DNA from: Nelumbo lutea | Lineage: Eukaryota; Streptophyta; Magnoliopsida; Proteales; Nelumbonaceae | Direction: 5' to 3' | DNA: 64,000 nt | Assembly (NCBI GenBank): GCA_022828595.1 | Contig: JAKGHH010000008.1 | Coordinates: forward strand, 24,110,378-24,174,377 | In this document: positions 12,663 to 26,158 of the stretch, piece by piece | How the letters are laid out: each line of letters opens with the position of its first letter | Numbering within the stretch: the stretch's first letter is position 1 | Notes under the pieces: model-generated | Seen by the model: the letters and a program-made list of their open reading frames with translations, nothing else | What the model was told of the DNA's origin: nothing | Databases searched by the model: none | Made by a program: the position numbers and the translations under genes

Positions 12663-15600
12663 ATGGCTGTAAATGTTGTTTCGCTAGTCTCTTCCCTTGT
12701 TGGTTCCTCCACTTCTCTAATCCTTACCAAACTACGCCCGTCTCCTGCTCTGCGCCTCTCTCTCCTTACCCCTCTCTCTTCTCCTCGCCGTCTCCGCATG
12801 GCTCATACGTCGGCCATTCGGGCCACTCTTGGTCTTACTCAACCCGCTAATGTTGAGGTCCCCAAGGTCTCTACTTTTCCCTTCCTTGAAACTTTTGCAA
12901 TCTCATTCTCTCTTTTTACATGATTATTGTTGCTTAGAGATTGAAATATCCAGATGGGTTTGTCAAATTACTTGTTTGTTGGCGTTTGTAGTGTTGATTG
13001 GTTTAGAGTTTGGCATGCATGTTACCTGTTTGTGAAAACTTTTGACAGATTGCCTTCTCTGCGAAAGAAATCGATTTGGTGGAATGGAAAGGAGACATCC
13101 TTGCAGTGGGTGTTACAGAGAAAGACATGGCCAAGGATGAAAATTCTAAGTTCAAAAATTCGATCTTGAGAAAGCTAGATGCCCATTTGGGTGGCCTATT
13201 GGCCGAAGCGTCCGCGGAGGAGGACTTCACAGGGAAATCTGGACAGTCAACGGTTCTCAGGCTTCCGGGTTTGGGCTCGAAAAGGATCGGTCTGGTTGGG
13301 CTTGGGCCGTGCTTACCATCGTCGGGCACGACTACTTACCGGAGCCTTGGTGAAGCTGTTGGAGCAGCCGCTAAGGCTGCCCAAGCAAGTGATGTTGCTA
13401 TTGCGCTTGCTTCTTCTGAGGGGATTTCTGGAAATTCAAAGCTTAACACTGTTTCAGCAATAGCATCGGGTATGTGTACGATGAATTGATGCCTTCTTAG
13501 GTTGAGATTGGCGTTCTTGTTATATTATGATTAATTTGTTGGGACTTTTCTTGTTGTCACAGGAACTGTGCTGGGGGCTTATGAAGACAATAGGTTTAAG
13601 TCAGAGTCAAAGAAATCGTTGCTTAAGTCGGTTGATATCCTTGGTCTTGGGACTGGACCTGAACTACAAAATAAGCTCAAGTATGTAGGTGATGTTTGTT
13701 CAGGGGTGATACTTGGGAAAGAGCTTGTAAATTCACCCGCTAATGTGCTTACCCCTGGTTCGTAAGAGTTCTTCTCATCTTTCTGAATCTGCATTTCTAA
13801 CTATACCTGGACTTATTTTTTTATTTTTCTATGTTGGTGTTCTATGCATATTTGGTAATTTGTTCATGAAATAGTTATTTTCCATCTAGGAACAATACTT
13901 TATGATTTGTTCTTGGCAAAAGCGTGGTTTTTGGCGTTTTAATCCATCGGATATGTGACAATGTAATGGAGAATCTGGAATCAATAAATGAACTTGTCTT
14001 CGGCTTAGCGGGACAATCATACTAAAAGTTGTAGAAAAGCATAATGCCTTTCAAGTGATCGTCTTTTTATATTTTATGTTGACACGAAGGACCAGTAGCA
14101 TCCCACCAAATATACTATCTGCTTCATAGATAATACTGTCTCCCTTCACTTACTGTCTATATGGCTATATCATCCATTTGGGAGACCTAATTGGCAGTCG
14201 AACTTCTTTCTTGTGCTTATTTGGCCTTGTATTTGTTGGCCTCTGGAAGAAACTGATAAAGATTACTGAGTGTGGCTCGTCACTGTTTGTCTGTCATATC
14301 AGGGGTATTGGCGGAAGAAGCTTCCAAAATTGCTTCCATGTGCAATGATGTTCTTACTGCAACAATATTGGATGTGGAACAATGCAAAAAACTGAAAATG
14401 GGTTCCTATCTGGGTGTTGCTGCTGCTTCTGCAAATCCTCCACATTTCATTCATTTATGTTATAAACCTCCAGGTGGTGCAGTCAAAGCCAAGTTGGCAT
14501 TAGTCGGAAAGGGTTTAACATTTGACAGGTAATTACTTCCCTTCGCTATTCTGTTCTTACTTAAAAGCAGAGAAGTAATTGAGGAATAACTGCTTTAAAG
14601 TGGGATTTCATGAGGGGAGCCATATTCATGTTTATATCTATGTGGCACACAACAAGGTCTTAAGAAAATTTAACTGATTTGCCACATGCAACCATCTAAT
14701 TTAGACATTTTTTATGTGATACATTTAATGATCCATCTCTTTATGTTGGGATTGGCTTACTTTTATCCTTAAGTAGAAGTTTCAATTAATACATGTTTCA
14801 TAGGTCTTCCTGCACACATTTTTTTGTGAAAAGGCTGTCTGTGTCAGACTCATCACACAAATAACACCTATTCCTGTTTCTATTGTTGCAACAAGAAGGC
14901 AATGGAGGGAATATCCTTGCTTCTTTTTAGCTTTTGCGTCTATTACACTGACTTGAATGTTTTTCATCTTCTATGTTAACAGTGGTGGCTACAACATCAA
15001 GACTGGACCAGGTTGTTCTATTGAGCTCATGAAGTTTGATATGGGAGGTTCAGCAGCAGTGCTAGGTGCAGCAAAAGCCATTGGCCAAATCAAACCTCCA
15101 GGAGTAGAGGTAGGTTGTTTATTTTTTGTTGGGTTCCACAATTTGTTCCCCCCCCCCCCCCCCTTAAAGCAATTAAAATTGGTTGGGCATGGTCTTGTAC
15201 ATGGCTAATGGTCCTTTATCTTCAGGTCCATTTCATTGTTGCAGCTTGTGAGAACATGATTAGTGGTACAGGCATGAGACCTGGGGACATTGTCACAGCT
15301 TCAAATGGCAAGACTATTGAGGTAATACGTTTTCTTTTAACATTATCTTCTTGTAATTTCTAGGTTGCTTTCTTTAACACCCCTGCCCTGCCCCCCACCA
15401 AAAAAAAAAAAAAAAAAAGAAGAAACTAAATAAACCCTTCACCTGCATGTGGGAGGGGTCTCAACACATGACATATCCATCGTATTATATATAAGGGTAA
15501 ATGACCATGGTTTCTATTTTACTTCATACTTAACTATCATATTCTCTGTCATACAACAAGGGGTAACATTTATCTTTGCCATCTGAATTTTTCTTCATGG

Positions 15601-18600
15601 GAAAAGGGTTCTGATCTTTCAAAACTTGATTTGTTTCTATTTTTCATCTCTTGTGCCATGTGGTGTTGCTTCAAACATTAAACTGGATCCACTTGACACT
15701 CATGCCCAACCTTGTATTGGCATGGTTCCCCTTTGACATCAGTCTAGTTAATAATTGGAAATGCACATCTGAGCACTCAGTTTGGATTTTTTTGTTCCAT
15801 CTTTTAATACTTCGGGTTTTCATTCATCCTATGGTTCATCAACCTGCAAAGAGACCTTAGATCAGTCTTTTTTTTTTTGTTTTTTTGATGGTCATACTTT
15901 GAAGACAATTGTATTTGTACATATTTTGTCGATGCAACTGTTGTCATCTAGCTGCTAGTCCACTAATGATTAAAAACTGCTTTGTACCTTAACCATCTTA
16001 AGACTTTGGTGAAAAGTGCTTTGTACCTTAACCAGTATCTTCCACTTTGTTCTTGAATGTTATTACTGCTGGTTGTTTATTTATTTTGAGGAGAACATGT
16101 TGCATAGTGTCATAGAACAATCTGGTGGCCCTTCAAAGGCCCTGCTTACTTTTTATGCTTATGCTGAAAAATTCTTTCAGTTATATGTGAGGTTTAAGTG
16201 TGGCTTGTGGGATTCATTATCTAATGCAGGTTAACAACACTGACGCAGAAGGCAGACTTACTCTTGCAGATGCCTTGGTATATGCTTGCAACCAAGGTGT
16301 AGGGAAGGTATGGTTCAAATACAATATCATGAATTATGATATTAACTGACTTTAATGGTGAAAAAAGTTCAAATTGTTCTTTAAGAGAAAGATATGGCCT
16401 CTAGATAGGGCATAATGATAGAACATGATTCATACATCAGGTAAGGAAGATGAGGATGATTTGGAATGAAACTCATGTCTTTTGGCTTTTGTTTTGGGTT
16501 GAGGACTTCATTGCAACTGAATCTTCAATAATGTTTTTTTTTTTTTTTGATAATTATGAATCTTCAATAATGTTAGCACATATGTATGTGTGTCAAGCTT
16601 TTAAAAGGCTAAAAGTGGAGGCGAGGCATAAGCCTCAAGGTGGTTTGAGACCAAAGCCTCAAAGTATAAATATAATTTATTTTTAATTTTTATTTTTATG
16701 TATTAAATTGTGTTCTTTATAATGTGATGCTTTTCTTTTAATTTAATTTTATATTTATAACCTTTTTACCCAAATAAAAATGGCTTTAGATATTTTACAT
16801 ATTTCAGACTTTTCCAATACAATCTAATTTATAAATGATGAAGAACTAAAGCTAGCAAAAGGGGGATGGGGGTGAGGGGTCTGCCGGAGTGTAGGTGGGT
16901 TAGTCGAAGCAGAGAGAGCCCCTTACACAACAAAGATGTTGGGGACAGATTGATCCCCAAAAAAAAAGATGTTGGGGTTTGCCTCTGACCCAAAGCAAAA
17001 CTTGTTTAGGGATATTCTTGTTCATTGTAATTAGATTTGGAGAAAAGAAACCCTATTCTAACATGTACATTTAGAAAGAGAAAAATAAATGACATATTTT
17101 TGGGTTAAAATAAGTACTATGGGAAATTTTTAGTGTAAATTGTTTTATTTTATTTATAAACAACTAAATAATCAATTTTCTTAAATTTTAATAAGTATTA
17201 TAACTAATTTATAATCTATTTTCTTTTTTTCTTTTTCCGGTTTTAATGCTTTTTGTATGAGGCATCAGCCTCTCAATAATAGCAGCAGTAGCCTCTTAGC
17301 AGATGGGTAAGGCGCTTGAGGCCAGGCATTTTGGCTTCACCTTGCCTCGGGGCATGCACCTCAATGCCTCACTTCAGTGCTTTTAAAACTATGATGTGTG
17401 TACACACATAACATAGACAAATGCATAATGATACATGCACTTATGTATTTGAGATATTAAAAAATGATAGGGAACCTTTTTGAAGAGTTTGTTGTTGACT
17501 GTTACTCTTTTTACTATTTAATGAATAAAGTGTATAAAAATCTCATTTATAGAATATACTTTCATTGTCTTCTTCGATGTTACCAAAAGTTGCACCTCTG
17601 GTGTGCCTGGGCTCATAGGTGAGACTCATTTTCTGGTGTATGACTCACCTGAAAGGAGTGTCTTGCCTCGATTTTTGTCATCTTTCGATGAATTAACCTT
17701 AAATTTGGTATTGAATGGGCAACTTAAATATGTCACAAGTTGTAACTTGTAAGTATGATGTTTAGAGTCTAAAACCTATGAAAGACTTAAATGTACAAGG
17801 CGTTTTGTGTTAATAGCACAGTACTCTAAAATCAAATTAATAAACTTTCTGTAATATTTAATTTTTTTGTTTCTTTCAGAACTTAGATTTGGATATTCAT
17901 ATATATTAAGTTTTTCTTTTATTTTTTTTAAGTGGCACCACACTTCATTCAGTCGTATTCAGTCATGCCCTTGCCTTGTACATAGGGGTGACAATTGGGC
18001 GGGTGTTTGGATGGGTTGGGTTTGGGTTGAGCTTCAACCAACCCATCTAACTCGTCAACCCATTAATAACCCATTTGGAGAAAATAAACGGGTTAGGTTG
18101 AACCCAAACCTGACTTGACCCCACCCAACCCATCAATTTTTAAATCATTAAAACATAGAAAGATGCAAACAAAAAAAAATTACAAGAAAAATAAAACAAA
18201 TATTATAAAAAACACAAAAAATGAAAAAAAAGCTAACAAAATTACAAAAGGCATAACAAAATATTAAAAAAAATACAAAAAGATAATAGAAGTTGTAGGA
18301 AAATATAACAGGGATTATAAAAAACACAAAATGAAAATAAATAATAAAGTTGCAAAAGAAAAATAGAAAAGTAAATCGTAGGTAGCAAGAAATAGAGAAA
18401 CAATGAAAGCTAGCACACGATGTATAGAATTAGTTATTAATTCTACCTTTGGGGATATTCATGAAACACTTTCTGGGCTCAATTTTTTAGAAGAAACAAG
18501 GGATAACTTAAGCCTGTCCACAATCGTGAAGTCCGAGAGTTCCCACCGATCACCGACAATGAGCCACAGAATTATCTGAGCTCATTGGGCCTTTTACCCC

Positions 18601-21600
18601 CTCTAGTTCTTATGACAGCTGAGGTCTTGATTTGTGGTGTTGTTATCCAAGTCTCGAAATTATCCAAGCTTTTTAGCTCATCGATCCTATAACCCCAATT
18701 CTTGGATGAAAACAGAGGTACTGTAACTGAATTCTTGATCCATGGTGGCGGTGCATCCATTGTCTCCTCACATGCAAGATGTGGTAAATTTATCTCTTCT
18801 TCGTTTGAAATGGCTCAAAGTCACTGATCAATACCTGAAAATGAGTAATGGAGAAGATCCCAATAGCAGACATGATGGATGATATGCTGGTTGGGAAAAT
18901 GCGAGGGATCTGCTGATAAAATTGTAGAGAGAGAGAGAGAGAGGTATAGTGTGAGAACAATTCAGGGTTTGGAACCAGAGAGGGTCAAAATATCATGAAA
19001 GGTAATGAGTTATCTGTTAGGTATCCATGACCCAACCCACCCAAACCATCAAGTCACCCTTTATTGGGTGACCCAACCTGTAGTGACCCAGAATTAAATG
19101 GATAGAACCCAACCTATCAATTAGTGGTTGGGTTGGGTTGAAAAATTGCCACCCCTAATTGTACATCAGGCTCTAGGTCTAGGAACAGCCTGAGCTTTTG
19201 TTTTGCTTGTTTCTTTTAAAGTACTTTTTTTTTTTTTTCTTTTTGTATTCTCAAAAGAAACAAGGATAGGAGAAAAAGAGAAGTCTACTGAAATGGTTTT
19301 GACAGTTAATTTCTTTTGAATCCTGAGTTTGCAGTTGAGTAGTTCTTGTCTATATTGGTGGGCCAAGGTCCAGCCCAGATAGGTCATTCATATGGGTTCC
19401 TTCAGGTGGAAATGCATTGTCCTTGAACATTTGTGACGTTTGTCATCAAGCCACTAAAAATCAATGTAAGAAATGGGAAATTTGGGGATTTGACTAGGGA
19501 ATTCACAGAAATTGTTTATTGGCCTTTATCATCATCTACTGGTAATAACACTTATGAGTTTGTATATATGGTCTGCCAGCTAATCTTCTATTTAACTTAG
19601 CAGTTTGAGTTTCAAGATTTCATGGAATTTACATTATTCATGGATTCAATTTTGTCTTTGAACTTTTGTTCATTTGAGAAGATCCATCGTCCTTGACATT
19701 CTTTTGGATTCCGGGTTGTAAAATATATTCATTGAAAGTTATATTCTTTTCCATTGTCTCATTTAGATATTCCTTTTGATTCTACATAGGCGTTCCTTTT
19801 TGTAATTTTTATTTAAACTTTTTGATACAGATAGTTGATTTGGCAACATTAACTGGGGCGTGTATAGTTGCACTTGGGCCTTCCATTGCAGGTATATTCG
19901 GTCATATGTCTTTACTTTTTTATTCCATTCTTTGAAATTCATTTTCCTCTGGTCTTACTTTACCCTATGTTTTAATGTAACACAGTCAAAGTGTGCATGA
20001 CCATTTTATATGGTGGCCTGCGTCTTACTCTTCAAAATATTTTCTAAATTTTTCTAAAGAGGTTAATTAGAAGTTTTTATCCATCTATCTATTGGAAACC
20101 TTTATTTATGATGCAGGAGTCTTCACACCGAGTGATGACCTAGCAAAGGAGGTATTTGCAGCTTCAGAAATCAGTGGGGAAAAACTTTGGAGGATGCCTT
20201 TAGAGGATAGCTATTGGGAGTCCATGAAATCAGGAGTAGCTGACATGGTTAACACTGGAGGCCGTCAAGGTGGTGCTATCACTGCAGCCCTATTCCTGAA
20301 ACAGGTACCTACATGATTATGATCTGGTATACTATATACTTGTATAGGAAAATGCTTAGATAAGGACTTTTGCTCCTCTAAACTCCATTGAGTGGACATG
20401 TATGCCACGAAATTCATGAACTAGTTGGGCCTTGTTCAATAGATAGGTTCACATTGGAGATCTCTCAGCCAAAAAAGTTTGGAAGTTTAGTGTGAGAGTG
20501 ATCCTAAGTCTTAACCATTCTACCACATTCCAATTGGATGGTTAGGGGAAAGTTTTCATGTTGTTTCTCATAATCGGAATGGTAGCTAACTGGCTACTGA
20601 CCCATCTTCATGTCTGCCATACAACCACATGAGATGGTGCAAGTGAGGTTGATGACATGACATCAGACCGGCTTCTGAGTTTAGCCAAGAAATTTGGTTG
20701 GGCAAGCAGAGATCATTGGCAGAGGCCAATATTCCCATGAAGGGAATCCAGATCTGCTAGTACAAACAACGCTTGGCACAGTATAAGTTGATGCCACCTA
20801 TCCTTAACATACAAGCACTACATGCATTCGTGCACCTTGTTTTTTGAAAATTCTCAAGGGTTAAGTACAGGTTGCACACAACAGGGCTGTCCCTAGTTTT
20901 GTTTGTTATTGGCAGATTCAAACTCGTGGTGGGCTGCTGACCTATACGGCTTTACCTTCGTCCCCACCACACAAAAAGAAGGGTCCGTTTGGTTTGTGGG
21001 AATAGGGGTCTAGAATCGGAATCGGAATCGGAATGGCCATGCTGTTTGGTTGGATGGAATCGTAATCCAATTTCCGTTCTTGGTGGCATGGCGTTTCTTC
21101 CTTTGAGGGAGGGAATGGTTATTCCAACCTCCATGAGATTGGGAATCCCATTCTAGCCTCAAAAACATGACTCTTCCAAACCCTATTTCTCTTTAACCTG
21201 ATGCCAATCCTCCTTCCATCTTTTCTTGCTCCTCAGCAGCTAAAGCCGATCACTCTAGTGAGGTCAATCACCGCTGGTCATTGATTCTCATTTTCTAGCA
21301 TTGTTTATTATTATTATTTTATATTTTTCAGTTGTTTTTCTTCGTCTCTCTGTTGGCCCCCTCCAAAATGCATCAATTGGAATTCGATTCTGATTTCCAA
21401 ACCCAACAGGTGGGGGGATTAGGCCGTTATGATTCTGATAGGGGATTTCGATTCCCATTCCAACCACGAACCAAATGCAACAATAAGAAAAAACAAGTGG
21501 ACAACTGGATGTATTAGTTTTTATCTAGCAAAAAGGAAAAAAGAAAGAAAGAAAACTGAAGGCATAATACGATTCTAAGATTGGATAGTTTCCCTTTTTG

Positions 21601-21732
21601 CAGTTCGTTGATGAGAAAGTTCAGTGGATGCACATAGACATGGCGGGTCCTGTTTGGAATGAGAAGAAACGCACTGCTACCGGATTTGGTGTCTCAACCC
21701 TGGTGGAGTGGGTTCAAGCAAATTCATCATAG
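12663..21732 (+). CDS. LAP: Leucine aminopeptidase (M17), ten exons, complete
   Basis: Plant M17 leucyl aminopeptidase, a two-metal exopeptidase acting as a hexamer in peptide turnover and, in this plant family, on Cys-Gly from glutathione breakdown. Exons: 12663-12866, 13049-13469, 13563-13757, 14303-14528, 14983-15109, 15226-15321, 16230-16307, 19831-19891, 20117-20304, 21604-21732. The total is 1725 nt and 574 aa, the usual length; all introns are GT-AG and the phases agree. Residues 1-45 are Ser/Leu/Arg-rich, like a chloroplast transit peptide; Met46 (MAHT) matches the start of cytosolic relatives. Metal and catalytic residues are present: Lys343, Asp348 (GKGLTFDSGG), Lys355, Asp368 (MKFDMGG), and Asp428, Glu430, Arg432 in the signature NTDAEGRL. 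The exon 3 donor (G/GTTCGT, 13757) is weak, but the nearby stronger GTAAGA at 13762 breaks the frame. Intron 7 (3.5 kb) and intron 9 carry MITEs. It looks functional. Confidence 0.96.
16594..17393. mobile_element. hAT-like MITE in LAP intron 7, 800 bp
   Basis: The direct repeat ATGTGTGT flanks it perfectly at 16586-16593 and 17394-17401. The ends are CAAGCTTTTAAAAGG and, from the minus strand, CATAGTTTTAAAAGC, each followed by GAGGC-rich subterminal sequence. No transposase. A related element lies at 60930-61480. The GT-rich flank slightly weakens the TSD. Confidence 0.65.
17983..19157. mobile_element. hAT-like element in LAP intron 7, 1.2 kb
   Basis: TIRs are TAGGGGTGACAATT on the left and TAGGGGTGGCAATT on the right (minus strand). 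The 8-bp flanks cttgtaca and attgtaca differ at one base. Subterminal regions repeat AACCCA/TGGGTT words. The middle part (about 18440-18900) is less AT-rich than the rest, has a 62-codon minus-strand frame (18572-18760) of unknown origin and a short (AG)n, and could be captured host DNA. No transposase is visible. Confidence 0.8.
20981..21481. mobile_element. MITE in LAP intron 9, GTTTGG-end family, 501 bp
   Basis: The left end is GGGTCCGTTTGGTTTGTGGG and the right end, minus strand, GTTGCATTTGGTTCGTGG. The flanks aaaaagaa (20973-20980) and aataagaa (21482-21489) match at 7 of 8. The interior is rich in GGAATCGG words. It belongs with 943-1217 and 57951-58176. Confidence 0.75.
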
Positions 21733-21815
21733 TTCATGTTGAGGCATGGTAATCATGTGTAAGCACAATTCCAAGAGAGATCTCAGTTGGGTGTAGAAAA
21801 ATTCGTTCATTATCA

Positions 21816-21821
21816 AATAAA
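21816..21821 (+). other. Probable LAP polyadenylation signal
   Basis: Canonical AATAAA 84 bases after the LAP stop codon, in an AT-rich 3' flank. The actual cleavage site cannot be seen from sequence alone. Confidence 0.55.
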
Positions 21822-21899
21822 ATGTAATTGATGAGGAAAAGGAAAATGGAAAACGTTTTTTTTTTTTTTTTTGTTTTCAGAGTAAATCGTGGTTTGAGT

Positions 21900-24186
21900 C
21901 TGCCTTTTAATGATTTTCAGTGGTAATGAAAATGCATTTATGGTAAACTTGCTAGAGGGAAAATAAGATTAATGAAAACACAAAGGAATTAAATGGATGG
22001 GCATTGGTCATTTGGGTAAACAAAAATAAGAAGCAAAATATATTAGGGCTACCCCATTGCAGGGGGTTGTCTTACGCAGCCTCCCGGTTCTAAAATTGCT
22101 ATGGATTTGAATCTTTGGGCTATCATTTGGAAGATGTTGCCCTGGCAAACAAGTTGCAAAATTCAGTTATTTATTTGCCTATAATTTTTATTAGTCATAT
22201 ATTGCCTGTATCTTTTATTACCTATTTAAAGCCTGTTTCTTTGTATGAAATTTCATTACGGTCTTCCATTTCATTGCATTATAGACTTGACTACCAAATA
22301 AAAAGCTTTCCCGGTTTGTCAAGTATTTGGACGGCCGGGGTGAACAAATGTTACACGAAACCTGGGAAATCGGATTTGATGCAATACAAATATGAAGATA
22401 TTCCAAATGCATGGAACGGAACAGTGTTAGTACAATTTTGTTTTTTCTTGTGACGTTCAAACAATCAATTAATAAACTGCTTTACGATATATATTTAAAT
22501 TATATTATTATTTATGATTTATTTTAATGAGAGTAACTTTTCTTCACTCTCTAGATGCCTTTCTGTGATGTTTCATTTGGCTGTATCATGGTAGATTTGC
22601 ATGTAACACATGATGTGCAAAGGGGTTGAAGCATTTTAATTTCAGCTATTGGTTTTGTCTTTTTTGTTAGCAATTATTTTCCTCGCTTTAATTTGTTTTG
22701 ATACTAAAAGCAACGGACAACATACTTATAAAAAATGGAATTAGAAGGAAGCATTTGGGCGATTCTTAAAATTAAGAAGTAAATAAATTTGCTCAGTCTC
22801 ATTCAAAATGTGAATTCACATGGGCATCCCACAGAATGCGCTCCACATGCCCCACAGCACAACCCAATGGTGTATTGAAAATGTCTCTCCGAGTTTACAT
22901 CTGCACCTCACGGGGCGTCCCATAATGCCCCACAGCACATCCTGGTCTTGTGTAGGAAATATTTCTTAATGATGTCTCATCATCTCTCATACTTGTCATT
23001 AAGCCCAATGGGGCACAGATCTGAACTCCATCTCATCATGACAAATATGGAAGTATTCTCAATGTTCATGTAGGGTACCTGTGGGCCGCTAACCTGAACT
23101 TTCAGAATTTAGTGCACTGTGCACTGATCATACGTATTCTATAGTGTGGTGGCAGCTGGCAAGATTGTAGCTCTGTGTTCTTTCACATGGAAAGTGTACT
23201 GTGGTACTAGGTATTCCACTTCAACTTGGCAACTCTTGTCTGTCTGGGTCTTAATTTCTTGTCCATGTATCTGTGTCTCTTTCTGCTTGCATATGTTTAA
23301 AAAATAGTAAGAGGAGGGCTCTGTAAACTAGAGTGTAGGCCAATGTTGTGCAAAGTTGAATTTCCATGATCTATATATAACATTAAAAACTGATATGTAT
23401 GTATGTATGTATTAATCTTTATTAACTTTTATAAATGCTTTAAACCCTAATTGCTCTCACCTGATGATGAACATTGAATTCCACTGGAACCAGAAGGTTG
23501 CCATAAATCTTGATCATGTTTCGTGGGCATAAATCCACGATACCTTCTGAAGGGTTACCGTAGAAGAGTCTGGACCGCAGGGCGTCCTTCTGGTTGTTGA
23601 TGTATACAGGGACGATGATCCCATGGCTGTCCAAGGAAAGGGTACTAAAGTTTTGTCTTTGACAGCAGAAAATGGGTCCATGAGTTACCCATTTCATAAA
23701 ATGGCGGGGGTTTATACAAGAGCCTTATCAGCTCCATATCTCCACATATGACTCGAATCTGGCTATAAATCCTATCAAAATTTAGATCTGGCATGGATCC
23801 CACCATATATGTGTTTTTCCTTGTAGAGGTTGGATTTGCTCTAGATCCGACCTGTTTGTTCCCCTAATGACAAGATGAAGGGATTTCTTTTAACCATAGT
23901 TTAATTGAAAATGTGAAGATTTGGGGAGTGCTTGTTCATTACAGAGGTAGGCTCATTTGGGAGGGCTGAGTTGAAGATTAACTGCTTTAAAGCACTTGAG
24001 ATTTGAAAAAAAAAAAAGTTGAAAAGGATAGCTGTCAGTCAATTTGAGCTCTTCAGATTTTTAACGAAACATAGCTTATAAGCTGTTCATGAGGGGCCCA
24101 CCTCAGAAAGCCAGAGCCGTGTGTGTGCTTCAACCCTTCAAAATGGGCACATAGTGTAGATACATAATTAAGCAAAGTGGCAAATC
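21900..24186. other. Intergenic, no gene recognised
   Basis: Two longer frames, 22115-22453 (plus, 112 codons) and 23440-23697 (minus, 85 codons), do not resemble any protein I know and have no spliced partners that I can find. A short (GTAT)n lies near 23395-23413. Confidence 0.45.
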
Positions 24187-24314
24187 GCTATGTTTCCTTT
24201 GAAGGAAAAGGTAAGGAAATGAGGGGAAAGGTAGAAAAATCTTTACAAACATTATATAAATTTCCCTACTTTTTCCCTCCTTTCTCTACCTTTTCCTTCA
24301 AACCAAACATAGCC
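24187..24314. mobile_element. Short MITE, TATGTTTGG family, 128 bp
   Basis: Ends are CGCTATGTTTCCTTTGAAGG and, on the minus strand, GGCTATGTTTGGTTTGAAGG, continuing as matched AAAAGGTA arms. A second copy with the same ends is at 43485-43604. No clear TSD. Confidence 0.65.
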
Positions 24315-24845
24315 TAAATGGCTATTGGTGGGGGATATATGGCCATAGGCCCATAGTCTAACACAAGAGTTTCACTACTCACTACTTCTTGGATGGCCAA
24401 GATTGCTCATTCCGTTTTTTTTTTTCTGACATGGTTAGAGAAAAAAATATAGTTCAATGTTTTGTGGTAATTTGTTTTCCTAGAAAGCAAGAGATTTCTA
24501 ACATTTTCATTTTTAGGTATGGGTTTGCTAGCAAAGTGATTTAGGTTTTAAGCTCAAATTTTGTGTCTATAAGAGTAAATGGATTATATAATTATTGGAG
24601 GAAAACTAAAACGTATCGGCCTTCCTAAAATACAACATCAAATAAGCAGGCGGAAAATGTTTTATTCTAATTAGGGGAATATTGCTTATCTTAGAGGAAA
24701 ATGATTTGACTCTGTTGTTCATAAGTGTCTTGTCGGTGCAGGAATTTTGGATTTTGAGCGTTCTCCTTTTGTTTTTTTAATCTTCTCCATTAAGTCCATG
24801 TGTTCTGTGAAGGCTTAGAATAGCTCCAACTATTTGCCATTATCC

Positions 24846-25503
24846 TAGATTTGTTCATGGGTTGGGCTGGGCTTTCACTCTTCATTAACAAATTTTTTCC
24901 AGGCCCAAACCTGAGCGTAGATCAACCATCGGGCCTACAACTTAGGCCTGAGCCTGAAACCCAAATCTCAACTTACTATCACTGAACAGAGAGAGAAAGA
25001 GAGAGAGAGGACCTGGTCAGGCTTGCTGCCGCCACTGAACAGAGAGAAGGAACAATTGAGAAGAAACAGCCGAATAGGGAATTGAGAACCACTGGTCCAT
25101 TCGTCGGAGATTGCTACCTTGCTAGAGAAGAACGCATATTGATCCACTGGCCGTTGCTAGGTTGAGCTCTGACCTTTGAGAGATGAGTTTCTTAGGAAAA
25201 CAATGAACAGAGTGAGAGAGAAAAGGGGAACGTTGGGCTCAAATAGGGTTTTGGGACTTATGAATTTAGAAATTAGAAAGAAAAAAAAATAAAAACATGT
25301 ATATATATTAATATATGTTATAATAAATATTATATAAACTAGTTGGGCTGAGCTAGGCTTTTTTGACAAATTCCAAGCCTGGCCCGAAACATAATCGAGC
25401 TTGGTGCTTTGGGCCCAAGGTCAGGCCGCAGGCTTAACTACATGTCCAAGCCCAACCAAGGAGCAGGTTGGGCGGTTGGGCTACCTGACCATGAACAGGT
25501 CTA
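24846..25503. mobile_element. hAT-like MITE, 658 bp
   Basis: TIRs are TAGATTTGTTCATGG and TAGACCTGTTCATGG (minus strand), 13 of 15 identical, followed by GGGCTGGGC/GGCCCAA-rich subterminal sequence. The 8-bp flanks are only weakly similar. Non-coding inside. Confidence 0.6.
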
Positions 25504-26158
25504 CACATAAAAACAAACGTAAAAAAAAAAAAAAAACATGTTACAAGTTGAAAGGTTCAGAAGAGTTAGAAACAAGCCAAACAAGATAGACATAAGTTGA
25601 AGTAGTGCGAAATGATTTAAAGGCCCAATCTATAATTGTAGGAGCCATTCTACAATGTGAGTTGTTTTTGTCGTTGTTTGTTTTAAAAATAAATCAAAAC
25701 CATTTGGCTTGAAAATAGATTATTTATCAAAAAAAATACAAATATGTTTTTGGTTGTGCATGCATTTTTAATTTTCAGGATTAAAACCAAAAACATGTTT
25801 TTGAATTTTTGGTTTCAAAAACATGTTTTTATTTGGTTATTTAGCATCATGTTCCACAAATCATATAATTTTTACACTAGAAAATTTATTTTTATTTTTA
25901 AAACTATTATTTTGATGATTCCAAAAACGTATATATTTTTTAAACTAATCTAAACTTATTTTTGCTTACCAAAACAAAAATAAAATTCAAGAACATATTT
26001 TTTCTTTGTGATGTGATAATTTCAAAAACAAATAAAAGCAAAGAACATTGATGTTGTAGAACACCCCCATAGAGTGATTAGGCATTGTTGATTAGAATTG
26101 AGTTTGTAATCAGGCCAACCTGTGTTGTTTGCAACCCTCTCCTACTCCAACCACAATC

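Noticed and set aside
13762..13768. Strong-looking GTAAGA donor at the end of LAP exon 3
   Set aside because: Using it breaks the frame into exon 4; the weaker G/GTTCGT five bases upstream gives LTPGVLAEE, as in the family.
22115..22453. 112-codon plus-strand frame
   Set aside because: No recognisable domain, no biased composition and no spliced partner; likely chance.
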